A DNA stretch of 64,000 bases from Paraburkholderia mimosarum LMG 23256 = NBRC 106338 (GTDB lineage: Bacteria > Pseudomonadota > Gammaproteobacteria > Burkholderiales > Burkholderiaceae): NCBI RefSeq assembly GCF_000739815.1, contig NZ_BBJJ01000024.1:52409-116408 (forward strand), in the 5' to 3' direction. A program made the position numbers and the translations under genes. Below the pieces are notes generated by a model. It was not told the DNA's origin and did not search any database. It was given only the letters and a program-made list of their open reading frames with translations. This document shows, in pieces, positions 17,874-26,198 of the stretch. How positions within the stretch are numbered: position 1 is the stretch's first letter; every line of letters begins with the position of its first letter.

Positions 17874-18280
17874 GCTGAGCCCCCGATGAGGTGGGCGGCC
17901 TATGCCGCCGCCGGTCGTCTTTTGCTGGAATGCCGCGGGATTGCTGCCGGCCGCGCGTCGCACGCAAGGCCTTTTCCGATGTTGGAATTATTTCGAAGGT
18001 GGCCCCCCCATGATCGATGGATCAGGGCGGAGAAATGTGGGCAATTCGCGGAATCGGGGGGCGGGGGGGCGCGGTCTTACGGCAAGTCCGTAGAGCGGAT
18101 TTCGAGGCGGGGCGAAAACGCTGCGCAATGCACGGTAAATGTTGTGGCGGGTCAAAAATCGACGAAAAAAGAGCAAGTGAACGGCGATTTGGTCTGGCTC
18201 CAGCCGAACCAATTCGTCGGTTGTGAGCCGTATCTTCTTGCCGAACGCCAGCGTGGCTGTTCAAACACACATCCTGCCCC
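17874..18280. other. Intergenic region upstream of flhF
   Basis: This is about 400 bases between flhF and the toxin-antitoxin promoter. I see no convincing gene. It holds a G-rich tract at about 18054-18071 and A/T-rich patches near 18140-18180, unlike the neighbouring coding DNA. Because a hairpin follows flhA, any promoter serving flhF-flhG-fliA would have to lie here; I could not pick a clear -35/-10 or sigma-28 site on the minus strand. Confidence 0.5.
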
Positions 18281-18300
18281 ATACGCAATCTGCGTATAAT
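18281..18300 (+). promoter_or_regulatory. Operator and -10 of the higBA module
   Basis: ATACGCA-ATC-TGCGTAT (18281-18297) is a perfect 7-bp inverted repeat with a 3-base spacer. It overlaps a perfect -10 hexamer TATAAT (18295-18300). The toxin ATG lies only 13 bases past the -10, so the leader would be about 6-8 bases. This layout fits autorepression by the HTH antitoxin. No good -35 is visible. Confidence 0.75.
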
Positions 18301-18313
18301 ATTGGCTGCGCCC

Positions 18314-18658
18314 ATGAACGCCATCTTCGTAGAGCTTTCCCTGTTCCGCGACCGCCGGCCCGATTACCTCGATGACGACGAGTACCGGGCGCTCCAGGGC
18401 GAGCTACTGGCCGATCCGGCTAAGCGAGATGTCATCAGGCACACGGGCGGCCTGCGCAAACTGCGCTGCAAAGACTCGCGCCGCCAGAAAGGAAAGCGTG
18501 GCGGCCTGCGGGTGATCTACTACTACTGGATGGAAGGCGCGCAATTCTGGATGTTTTTCATCTACGGCAAGGACGAGATGGACGATCTCACGCCCCGTGA
18601 AGCGAAAGCACTTGGCGCGATGCTCAGTACCGAGGTCGAACAGAGGACCGGCAAATGA
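18314..18658 (+). CDS. higB: HigB2-like RelE-family mRNA interferase toxin
   Basis: This is a predicted ribosome-dependent mRNA endonuclease of a type II toxin-antitoxin module. The 114-residue product carries the HigB2 pattern: MNAIFVE, YLDDDEYRALQGELL, GGLRKLRC, then GKRGGLRVIYYYW and FIYGKDEMDDL. I use the ATG at 18314; a TTG four codons earlier falls almost at the expected transcript start. No Shine-Dalgarno is visible, in line with a very short leader. Its stop overlaps the antitoxin start (ATGA). It lies on the strand opposite to the flh operon. Toxin-first order is typical of Hig modules. Confidence 0.92.
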   Translation: MNAIFVELSLFRDRRPDYLDDDEYRALQGELLADPAKRDVIRHTGGLRKLRCKDSRRQKGKRGGLRVIYYYWMEGAQFWMFFIYGKDEMDDLTPREAKALGAMLSTEVEQRTGK

Positions 18659-18969
18659 AGACAGATCGCCTTTTCGATGCCCTCAAGCAGGGTTTTGATG
18701 AACTCGCCGCGGAGCGTGCGGGCAAACTCACGCTGCACAAGGTCACGCTAGACGAACCTGAGCCGATTGACGTCACCGCGGAAGAAATCAAGTCTGTTCG
18801 CGAGTCGGTCAACGCGTCGCAGGCCGTCATGGCGAGGCGGCTGCGGGTCAACGTGCGCACCTGGCAAAACTGGGAACAGGGCAAAGCGAAACCCAACGCG
18901 CAGGCCGCCGTACTCATCAAGCTGGTCGAGAAGCATCCGGAAACGCTCGAACTCCTCGAAACGCTGTGA
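18655..18969 (+). CDS. higA: HigA2-like HTH antitoxin
   Basis: This is a predicted antitoxin and autorepressor. The 104-residue protein overlaps the toxin gene by 4 bases. The N-terminal half (about 1-45) is the likely toxin-binding arm. The C-terminal half (about 45-104) is an XRE-type helix-turn-helix (IKSVRESVNASQAVMARRL, RVNVRTWQNWEQGKAKPN) followed by a dimerising helix with AAVLIKLVEKHPETLELLETL-like sequence. The palindrome at 18281-18297 is its probable target. The gene ends 43 bases from the convergent flhA stop. Confidence 0.92.
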   Translation: MKTDRLFDALKQGFDELAAERAGKLTLHKVTLDEPEPIDVTAEEIKSVRESVNASQAVMARRLRVNVRTWQNWEQGKAKPNAQAAVLIKLVEKHPETLELLETL

Positions 18970-18978
18970 CTCCTGCAA

Positions 18979-19013
18979 AGCACGCGCCGCCGACCCAAAC
19001 GGCGGCGCGTGCT
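18979..19013. terminator. 14-bp hairpin between convergent higA and flhA
   Basis: AGCACGCGCCGCCG, a 7-base loop, then CGGCGGCGCGTGCT form a perfect 14-bp GC-rich stem. The right arm runs into the flhA stop codon. There is no long U-tract on either side (only a TTT on the minus strand). It can end higA transcripts and may reduce read-through from flhA into flhF. Confidence 0.65.
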
Positions 19014-21111
19014 AGTTCGCCCCAATCACATTCACCACCTTCACATTGCGCGTATCCGGCACTTCGGCGTACGAAAGCACCTTGAGCTGCGGCAAGCTGC
19101 GGCGCAGGAAGCGCGAGAGCATCGGCCGCAGCGCGTGCTGCACCAGCATCACGGGAGCGAGACCCAGCGCCTGCTGACGCCCCATCGCCTGCTCGGTCTG
19201 CGTGAGCAGCGTGTGCGCGAGGCCCGGTTCAAGACCGGGATTCGGGCCCGACGTCAACGTCTGCGACAGCACGCGCTCCAGGTTCGCGTCGAGGCCCATC
19301 ACCTGCATGTCGGCGTTGCCGGGGAACCACTGCTGCGTGATCGCGCGGCCCAGCGAGATGCGCACCGCCGCCGTGAGATCGTGCGCGTCGGTCAGGCGCG
19401 GCGTGTGCTCGGCGAGCGATTCCATGATGCTGCGCATATCGCGAATCGGCACGCCTTCTTCCAGCAGGTTCTGCAGCACCTTCTGCAGCGTCGTGACCGG
19501 CAGCACCTTCGGCACGAGATCGTCCACGAGCGAAGGCGTGTCCTTCTGCACCCGCTCGAGTAGCGCCTGCACCTCGCGCCGCCCGAGCAGCTCGGCCGCG
19601 TGCATCACGACGAGGTGGTTCAGGTGAGTCGCCACGACCGTGCTCGAATCGACCACCGTGTAGCCGAACACCTGCGCCTGCTCGCGCACGTTCGAATCGA
19701 TCCACACGGCGGGCAGCCCGAACGCCGGGTCGGTGGTCGGCGTGCCCGGCAGCACCGCGCTCACCTGCCCCGGATTGATCGCGAGCCACTGGCCCGGATA
19801 GGCTTCGCCCGTGCCCACCTCCACGCCCTTCAGCGCGATGCGGTACGCGTTTGGACGCAGCTCGAGGTTGTCGCGAATATGGATGACGGGCGGCAGGAAG
19901 CCGATTTCCTGCGCGAACTTCTTGCGGATGCTCTTGATGCGCTTGAGCAGCTCGCCGTCGGTGTTCTTGTCGACGAGCGGGATGATGCGGTAGCCCACTT
20001 CGAGGCCGAGCGTGTCGATGAGCGCGACGTCGTCCCACGTCGCCTCGGCGTTTTCGACCGGCGCGAGCGCGGCCGGCGCGGCGTCGGCAATCACGGCGCT
20101 CGCATTCTTCGCTTCGGCGTTCTTCTTCATCACGCGGCCGAGCTGGATCGCGCCGGCGCCCAGCAGCAAGAAGGCGAAGTGCGGCATGCCCGGAATCAGG
20201 CCCATGATGCCGATGATCGTGCCCGTGATCATCAGCACGCGCGGGTTGGTGAAGAGCTGCCCGGTGAGCTGCGTGCCGATGTCCTCGTTGGTCGCCACGC
20301 GCGAGACGATCACGCCCGCCGCGGTCGAAATGACGAGCGACGGAATCTGCGCGACGAGGCCGTCACCGATGGTGAGCAGCGTGTACGTCTCGCCCGCCGC
20401 GCCGATCGGCATGCCGTGCTGCACGACGCCCACGATCAGGCCGCCCACGATGTTGATCACCATGATGAGCAGGCCGGCAATGGCGTCGCCGCGCACGAAC
20501 TTGCTCGCACCGTCCATCGAGCCGTAGAACTCGGCTTCCTGGGCGATCTCGCTGCGGCGCTTTCTCGCCGCTTCCTCGTTGATGAGGCCGGCGTTGAGGT
20601 CGGCGTCGATCGCCATCTGCTTGCCGGGCATCGCGTCGAGCGTGAAGCGCGCGGCCACTTCGGCGATGCGGCCCGCGCCCTTCGTGATCACCATGAAGTT
20701 GATGACCATGAGGATCACGAACACCACGATACCCACGGCGAAGTTGCCGCCCACGAGGAAGTGGCCGAACGACTCGATCACCTTGCCGGCCGCGTCGGGG
20801 CCAGTGTGGCCTTCAAGCAGCACGACGCGCGTGGAGGCGACGTTCAGCGAAAGGCGCAGCAGCGTGGAGAACAGCAGCACGCTCGGGAAGGCCGCGAAGT
20901 CGAGCGGCTTCATGGTGTACATGCTGACGAGCAGCACCATCACCGAAAGCGCGATGTTGAACGTGAACAGCAGATCCAGCAGGAACGGCGGCAACGGCAG
21001 GATCATCATGCCGAGGATCATGCAGATCAGGATCGGTCCCGCCAGCGCGCGCAGATTCGTGCCTTGCAGCATCTCCGGGCGCCGCGCGAGAAAACCGGTG
21101 CGGGCGTTCAT
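19012..21111 (-). CDS. flhA: FlhA, flagellar type III export gate protein
   Basis: FlhA is the large export-gate subunit whose cytoplasmic ring receives chaperone-substrate complexes. The 699-residue product has about eight N-terminal membrane segments, starting LAGPILICMILGMMILPLPP with FLLDLLFTFNIALSVMVLLV, and the FHIPEP-type cytoplasmic loop (TKGAGRIAEVAARFTLDAMP with GKQMAIDADLNAG). The soluble C-terminal domain begins at about 350 and ends VPDTRNVKVVNVIGAN. Its start overlaps the flhB stop (ATGA). Downstream it abuts the hairpin and toxin-antitoxin pair rather than flhF. Confidence 0.98.
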   Translation of the reverse strand: MNARTGFLARRPEMLQGTNLRALAGPILICMILGMMILPLPPFLLDLLFTFNIALSVMVLLVSMYTMKPLDFAAFPSVLLFSTLLRLSLNVASTRVVLLEGHTGPDAAGKVIESFGHFLVGGNFAVGIVVFVILMVINFMVITKGAGRIAEVAARFTLDAMPGKQMAIDADLNAGLINEEAARKRRSEIAQEAEFYGSMDGASKFVRGDAIAGLLIMVINIVGGLIVGVVQHGMPIGAAGETYTLLTIGDGLVAQIPSLVISTAAGVIVSRVATNEDIGTQLTGQLFTNPRVLMITGTIIGIMGLIPGMPHFAFLLLGAGAIQLGRVMKKNAEAKNASAVIADAAPAALAPVENAEATWDDVALIDTLGLEVGYRIIPLVDKNTDGELLKRIKSIRKKFAQEIGFLPPVIHIRDNLELRPNAYRIALKGVEVGTGEAYPGQWLAINPGQVSAVLPGTPTTDPAFGLPAVWIDSNVREQAQVFGYTVVDSSTVVATHLNHLVVMHAAELLGRREVQALLERVQKDTPSLVDDLVPKVLPVTTLQKVLQNLLEEGVPIRDMRSIMESLAEHTPRLTDAHDLTAAVRISLGRAITQQWFPGNADMQVMGLDANLERVLSQTLTSGPNPGLEPGLAHTLLTQTEQAMGRQQALGLAPVMLVQHALRPMLSRFLRRSLPQLKVLSYAEVPDTRNVKVVNVIGAN

Positions 21112-22493
21112 TCTGTTGCTCCTTCAGTGCCTGCGCGCCTGGTGCCCGGGTTGGCGGCTCCATCGGCGCGGCCGGCGGTGTTCGATGCGTTGCCTGCGTT
21201 CGCGGCGTCTGCGGCGTTCGCGGCGTTCGTGCGGTTGGCCGCCTGAGCGGATGACTGCGCAGCTGCCTGCGCGGATGACTGAGCGGATGACTGCCCGGCG
21301 GCAGCGCGCTCCTCGGGCGTGAGGGCGTCGTCGGCTTCCTCGGCGGCGGCGTCATCGCTCATTGCGCCCTTGTCCATCTCGGGCGGCACTTCGAGGTCGG
21401 TCGGCGCCATCGGCACGTCGCCGCCATGCTCGCGGAAGCGTTTGAGCTGATAGACCCACGCGAGCACCTGCGCGACCGCGCCGTAGAGCGGCCCGGGAAT
21501 TTCGCGGTTGAGGTCGACGTTGTAATAGAGCGCGCGAGCGAGCGGCGGCGCTTCGAGCAGCGGCACGTTGTGTTCGGCGGCGATCTCGCGGATGCGCGCG
21601 GCGACGAGGTTCACCCCCTTCGCCACCACCTTGGGCGCGCGCATCTCGCCATCGGCGTACTTGAGCGCGACGGCGAAGTGCGTCGGGTTCGTCACGACCA
21701 CGTCGGCCTTGGGCACCTGGGTCATCATGCGGCGGCGCGCGACGGCGCGCTGCTGCTGACGAATGCGTCCCTTCACGTGCGGATCGCCTTCGTTTTCGCG
21801 GTGCTCGCGCTTGACCTCTTCCTTCGTCATGCGCAGCTTGCGGTAGTACGACCAGAGCTGGTACGGCACATCGAGCGCGGCCACCACGAACATGCCCGCT
21901 ACCGTCATACCGCAGCACACCGCGACCAGATGCGTGGCGTCGGCGAAGGCGCGCGGTGCGGGCTGCATGCCGAGCCCGAGGATCTCGTCGCGCCGGCTCC
22001 ACAGCGCCCAGCCGCCGATCACGCCCACCACGAGCGTCTTCGCGAGCGACATGCCGAGCTGGATCGGCCCGTTCACGGAGAAGATCCGCCCGAGCCCCGA
22101 CATGGGATTGAGGCGGCCGAAGTTCGGCTCGAGCGACTTCGTGGAGATGAGCCAGCCGCCAAGCGCCATGGGCGCGAGGAGCGCGGCGAGCCCGGTGAGC
22201 GCGAGCACCGGCAGGAGGGCCATCAAACCCTCGCGCGCGGCCACGCCGGCGCCGATGAGCATGCGGCGCGTTTCGAACGCGCTCGCATGATTGAACGTGA
22301 ACGCGCCGCGCATCATGGCCTGCATGTGCTCGCCGATCGTGCCGGAGAGCATCCATACGCCATAGAAGCCCGCCGAGAGCAGCGCGAATGTCGCCAGCTC
22401 CCGGGAACGCGGAACCTGCCCCTCCTCCCGCGCCTTTTCGAGGCGCTTGGGAGTGGCGGATTCGGTTTTCTCGAGGTCGCTGTCCTCAGCCAC
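21108..22493 (-). CDS. flhB: FlhB, export substrate-specificity switch
   Basis: FlhB is the type III export component that switches from hook to filament substrates through self-cleavage. The 461-residue protein has an N-terminal charged region (EKTESATPKRLEKAREEGQV), four membrane segments (about 35-215) and the cytoplasmic domain with the autocleavage motif NPTH (about 268-271, in VVVTNPTHFAVALKY). The last about 75 residues are a low-complexity tail rich in Ser, Gln, Ala and Asn (SSAQSSAQAAAQSSAQAAN), absent from enteric FlhB. It is the first gene of the flh operon. Confidence 0.97.
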   Translation of the reverse strand: MAEDSDLEKTESATPKRLEKAREEGQVPRSRELATFALLSAGFYGVWMLSGTIGEHMQAMMRGAFTFNHASAFETRRMLIGAGVAAREGLMALLPVLALTGLAALLAPMALGGWLISTKSLEPNFGRLNPMSGLGRIFSVNGPIQLGMSLAKTLVVGVIGGWALWSRRDEILGLGMQPAPRAFADATHLVAVCCGMTVAGMFVVAALDVPYQLWSYYRKLRMTKEEVKREHRENEGDPHVKGRIRQQQRAVARRRMMTQVPKADVVVTNPTHFAVALKYADGEMRAPKVVAKGVNLVAARIREIAAEHNVPLLEAPPLARALYYNVDLNREIPGPLYGAVAQVLAWVYQLKRFREHGGDVPMAPTDLEVPPEMDKGAMSDDAAAEEADDALTPEERAAAGQSSAQSSAQAAAQSSAQAANRTNAANAADAANAGNASNTAGRADGAANPGTRRAGTEGATE

Positions 22494-22781
22494 GCATGCT
22501 CCGGTCGCGGGCGCGCGCCGCTCGTCGCGGCTGCGCGGCTGGCGCGCGCCCTTTTTCAGTGACAGCGATTATTGCCGCCGCAGGCAAGCACCGATCGACG
22601 GAGTAAGGCGGGGAAACCAGGGTATTTCGGGCGATGGAAACGGGGCGCCATCAGTTGCGGGCGCTGACGCGCGGCGCGCCGGGACGTCCTTCGGCGTTGG
22701 CGAGGGGGCGAAAGCGCCCGCTCCTACGGGCATGGCCGACGCGGCGCGATGCATCGCCGCCGCGCCAGCCCGCCCAGTGCC

Positions 22782-24050
22782 TCAGAACGCGACGTACGGC
22801 GGCTTTCCGCCGCTCCCGGTCTGGTCCATGCCGTAGTAGACGTAGCGGCCATAGAAGAACGAGAGCCCGAGATCGAGGCTCGCCGACGACCCGAACTGAC
22901 CGGCCAGGTCGTTCGCCGCGTAGTTCGATCCGCCGCCGAGCAACGCGTTCGCGTTCGCGACATTGAAGACCGCGGTGCCCGAGGCGCCGCCGCCATACGG
23001 GGTGAGCGTCGCCGTGAAGGACTGCGTGGCCGACGGGCAGTAGAACGAGCCGAGATTGCCGCCGCACTGCGGGAGGCTGCTGTCGACGAAAAAGATCGCG
23101 TTCGAGCCCGAGTCGAGGAAGGTATCGAGCGTGCGGCCGTTCAACGTGCCGCTGAGCCTGCCGAACGAATCTGTAGCGAAGCGTTGCCCAGCGTTCATCG
23201 CGTTGTTCGACTGCGTGCCGATGCCGAATACGAGCGTGCCCGTGGCGCTGGGCGCGCCGCTGTCCGAGACGGGCGCCATCTCGAGGATCACGCCGTTGTT
23301 GTCGGTGGTGAACTTCCGCACGGGGTTGGTGACGAGCTGGGACGATTGCGTGACCGATGTCGCGCTGCAGTTGGTGTTGCCGGGGCAGGAGTAATAGTCA
23401 CTTGTGGTGTCATAGGGCGCGACGCCAATGCCGAGAATGCCGTTCGCGCCCAGTTGCGCGACTGTGTCCTGTGCAACGCCGAAGCCCGTGCAGGCCTGCG
23501 GCACCGTAGTTGTGAGGTCGCCGATCACCTGGATCGGGATACTGGGCGCGGTTTCGCCGCCGATATTGACGTCGGCGGAGCGGACGCTGCCCCATGTGTA
23601 GCCGTCCGCGAAGGCCGCGCATTCGGCGAGATTGCCGCCGTTGTTCGCCTTGACCGGGGGCAGCGCTTGCAGGAACGCCGAGGGCAGCGCCGAGGCGAGC
23701 AGGCGCAGCCCGAACGACGCGGTATCCACCTGCACATGGTCGACGGTCTGGCAAGTGCCGGTCACGCAAACCTTCACGCTCACGGTAGGAATGTTCGGCA
23801 GCGTGCCGGTCAAGCCCCGGTCCACGGTGACACTCACCGTGTTCGCGGCGTTGACCGCGACAGGCTGCTGCGTGGGACTGGGCGACGCCGAGCTGCTGCT
23901 GTTGCTGCCGCTCGAGCCGCTGCTGTTGCCGCCGCCCCCCCCGCCTCCGCACGCGGCGATGAGCGAAATGAGTGATATCACTGCCGCAAGCGAAAGGAAC
24001 CGGAAAGGGCGCAGCCGGCAGGCGGCGCGCGGGTTTCGTGAAGTCAGCAC
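22782..24050 (-). CDS. DUF3443 family lipoprotein with pepsin-like sequence features
   Basis: I start at the GTG at 24050, where GGAGG lies 6 bases upstream; the open frame continues but without a ribosome site. The 422-residue precursor has a lipoprotein signal peptide with lipobox IAAC (Cys34), then a poly-Gly/Ser linker (35-58). The body matches the DUF3443 family as I know it. It also shows features of A1 aspartic proteases: VQVDTASFGLRL (Asp109), LDSGSNAIFFVD (Asp313), GANGILGIG (about 201-209) between them, and GTLVFGIG (about 271-278) before the second. Enzymatic activity is an inference. It lies 16 bases after the DUF2844 gene and is probably cotranscribed. Confidence 0.85.
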   Translation of the reverse strand: MLTSRNPRAACRLRPFRFLSLAAVISLISLIAACGGGGGGGNSSGSSGSNSSSSASPSPTQQPVAVNAANTVSVTVDRGLTGTLPNIPTVSVKVCVTGTCQTVDHVQVDTASFGLRLLASALPSAFLQALPPVKANNGGNLAECAAFADGYTWGSVRSADVNIGGETAPSIPIQVIGDLTTTVPQACTGFGVAQDTVAQLGANGILGIGVAPYDTTSDYYSCPGNTNCSATSVTQSSQLVTNPVRKFTTDNNGVILEMAPVSDSGAPSATGTLVFGIGTQSNNAMNAGQRFATDSFGRLSGTLNGRTLDTFLDSGSNAIFFVDSSLPQCGGNLGSFYCPSATQSFTATLTPYGGGASGTAVFNVANANALLGGGSNYAANDLAGQFGSSASLDLGLSFFYGRYVYYGMDQTGSGGKPPYVAF

Positions 24051-24066
24051 GGTCGGCCTCCGTTCG

Positions 24067-24675
24067 TCACTGGATGTCTTCGGCGCTGACGCCCGCAGGC
24101 AGCGCCTGCGGCAGCCATGCCTGCCCGGAGAAGTGACCCATGTGGCCGCCCGAGCGCACCACGAGGCCCGGGCTCTCGACCACGCCGGGCCCGCGCACGA
24201 GCCCGGCGGCATGGCTCGCCTTCACGCCGGACACGTATTGCGGAAAGTAGCCGCCGAGCAGCGTGGCGAGGTTGGGCGGCTGCGGGCCCATCCAGGCAAC
24301 GCCGAACACGGTGCCGGCTTGCGAGAGGTACTCGCGCACGACGGTGCCGTTGGCGAGCGTGGTCTGCTGAACGGTGTAAGCGGGCGTCGCTGAGGCACCC
24401 GAAGCCGCGTTTTGCACCGCTGCGCGCGCAACGGTCGAAGCGTTACCCGTCGCCGCCGCGGCCGAGGCCGCGCTGAGCGTGCTGACGCTCGCGCCGGCCG
24501 GCGTGGGCATGGGCGCGCCGCCTAGTGCGGCGCTAGCGGGCGGCGGGAGGAGCGACGCACAAAACAGGGCGCAAAGGAGCGAAGCATGAAGCGAACACCG
24601 GAGCGCTGCGCCGGGCGCGCGGCCCGGCGATGCGCGGCGGGCGGATTTGCCACAGAGCGATGCGTACGGATACAA
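24067..24675 (-). CDS. DUF2844 family exported protein
   Basis: The function of this family is unknown. I choose the TTG at 24675, preceded by GGAGGGG with 5-base spacing, giving about 202 residues; earlier in-frame starts have no such site. The N-terminus has a signal peptide (SLLCALFCASLLPPPASA, cut near ASA). An Ala/Thr-rich linker follows, then the DUF2844 body with TVQQTTLANGTVVREYLSQA and VFGVAWMGPQPPNLATLLGG. It is paired with the DUF3443 lipoprotein gene downstream, the usual neighbour in Burkholderia. Location between cheZ and flhB suggests, but does not show, a link to motility. Confidence 0.8.
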   Translation of the reverse strand: MYPYASLCGKSARRASPGRAPGAALRCSLHASLLCALFCASLLPPPASAALGGAPMPTPAGASVSTLSAASAAAATGNASTVARAAVQNAASGASATPAYTVQQTTLANGTVVREYLSQAGTVFGVAWMGPQPPNLATLLGGYFPQYVSGVKASHAAGLVRGPGVVESPGLVVRSGGHMGHFSGQAWLPQALPAGVSAEDIQ

Positions 24676-24897
24676 GGCGGCCCCTCCTCTCTCAATGGCA
24701 CTTTGCGCCATTGCGCTGTGAGGCCGCGCACGAAAGTCGCGGTGGCGCACAGCAGCGCAACGGGCAGCGTCTGGCTACGCTTCGTTGCACCGGCGCGGCG
24801 CTGGCCGCCGCCGCCGGGTACGAAGACACAAGCAGTAGTATGCCCGCCTTGGCCTACGAGATGCAGATTCGCCTGACGGCTAGCGCACCATCCCCTG

Positions 24898-25671
24898 TCA
24901 GAAACCGAGACTTGCGAGCAGGTCGTCGACCTGCGCCTGGTCCTGCACGACGTCGGTCTTGCCTTCGGGATTGATCTGCGGGCCGTTGAGCAGGCCCTCG
25001 GGGCTGCCGGTGCTGCTCTGGGTTTCCGCGAGCGCCGCCGCCGTTGCCGCGAACTGCTCGCGCCGCTCCGGCGCAATGTTCTCCACGAGCACGGTGAGCA
25101 GTTGCTGCTCGATCAGATAGACCACGTCCATGATTTTCTTGATCACCTGGCCCGTCAGGTCCTGGAAGTCCTGAGCCAGCATGATCTCGAGCAGCTGCTG
25201 GCTGGTCGCCGCAGTGGCCTGCGGCACGCCGTCCAGAAAGGCGCGTGTGTCGTCCATCAGCTGGCGCACTTCCTCGCGGCCGATCGGCGCGTCGTACCAC
25301 GTCGACCAGCGGCTCGACAGCACCTTCGCATCGCGCTCCAGCGTTTCCTGCAGCGGCTTGGCGATGTCGATCGACGTCAGCACGCGCTCGGCGGCCTGCT
25401 CGGTCATGTTCGCGACATAGCGCAGCCGGTCGCGCGCGTCGGGCACCGCCTCGGCGGCGCGCTCGACGTGCTTGTCGAGACCGAGCTCGCGCATCGAATC
25501 GCGCAGGCTGCGCGTCAGATGGCCGATGCGCGCGAGGATGCGGTCCGTTGCCAGTTCGCCCGCCTCGCCGGAGGCGGGCGCCGCCGTGTCGAACAGGGGC
25601 GGCGGCGCCAGCGGCTCGGCGCTCTCGCCTTCCGGCCACTCGCCGAACGGCGCACTGATGGGCTCGTTCAC
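24898..25671 (-). CDS. cheZ: CheZ, CheY-P phosphatase
   Basis: CheZ removes phosphate from CheY to end the tumble signal. The 257-residue protein is largely helical. The catalytic helix contains LAQDFQDLTGQVIKKIMDVV, where the Gln of DFQDLTGQ is the expected catalytic residue. The C-terminus ends QAQVDDLLASLGF, the CheY-binding amphipathic peptide. An acidic, Pro-rich N-terminal tail (1-40) is variable. It begins one base after cheY, so the two are coupled. Confidence 0.96.
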   Translation of the reverse strand: MNEPISAPFGEWPEGESAEPLAPPPLFDTAAPASGEAGELATDRILARIGHLTRSLRDSMRELGLDKHVERAAEAVPDARDRLRYVANMTEQAAERVLTSIDIAKPLQETLERDAKVLSSRWSTWYDAPIGREEVRQLMDDTRAFLDGVPQATAATSQQLLEIMLAQDFQDLTGQVIKKIMDVVYLIEQQLLTVLVENIAPERREQFAATAAALAETQSSTGSPEGLLNGPQINPEGKTDVVQDQAQVDDLLASLGF

Positions 25672-25672
25672 G

Positions 25673-26071
25673 TCAGCTCCCCGTCTTGGCCATCTTCTCG
25701 AGAATCTTGTTGAGCTTCTCGTCGAGCGTCGCGGCCGTGAACGGCTTCACCACGTAGCCGCTCGCGCCCGCCTGCGCCGCCGCGATGATGTTCTCCTTCT
25801 TCGATTCCGCCGTCACCATCAGCACGGGCAGATGCGAGAGGTTGGCATCGGCGCGGATCTCCTTGAGCATGGCGAGACCGTCCAGGTTCGGCATGTTCCA
25901 GTCGGAGATCACGAACTCGTAGTTGCCGCCGCGCAGGCGCGCGAGGCCCGCTGCGCCGTCTTCGGCTTCGTCGACGTTCGAATAGCCCAGTTCCTTGAGC
26001 AGGTTGCGGACGATCCGGCGCATCGTCGGAAAATCGTCCACCACCAGAATCTTCATTCCCTTATCCATCAT
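25673..26071 (-). CDS. cheY: CheY, chemotaxis response regulator
   Basis: CheY is the single-domain response regulator that binds the flagellar switch when phosphorylated by CheA. The 132-residue protein has the acid pocket (VVDDF), the phospho-acceptor Asp in ISDWNMPNLDGLAMLK, the TAE switch segment (LMVTAESKKENII) and the KPF motif (YVVKPF). The start has GGAGG eight bases upstream. It is more like E. coli CheY than the second receiver gene at 34340, and its coupling to cheZ marks it as the motor-binding one. Confidence 0.97.
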   Translation of the reverse strand: MMDKGMKILVVDDFPTMRRIVRNLLKELGYSNVDEAEDGAAGLARLRGGNYEFVISDWNMPNLDGLAMLKEIRADANLSHLPVLMVTAESKKENIIAAAQAGASGYVVKPFTAATLDEKLNKILEKMAKTGS

Positions 26072-26198
26072 CTTCCATTCCTCCAGGCGAAAACCCGGGC
26101 AATTATCCAGAGAAGCGAAGCGCCTATCCAGATAAATTAATCGCGATCAATCGGGCAAGCGTTTGCGGCCCACACGATCTCTCGATACTGGTTATTCA

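Noticed and set aside
15784..17967. 727-codon minus-strand open frame overlapping flhF in another frame
   Set aside because: Arg/Ala-rich shadow without motifs; the flhF frame carries the full GTPase signature.
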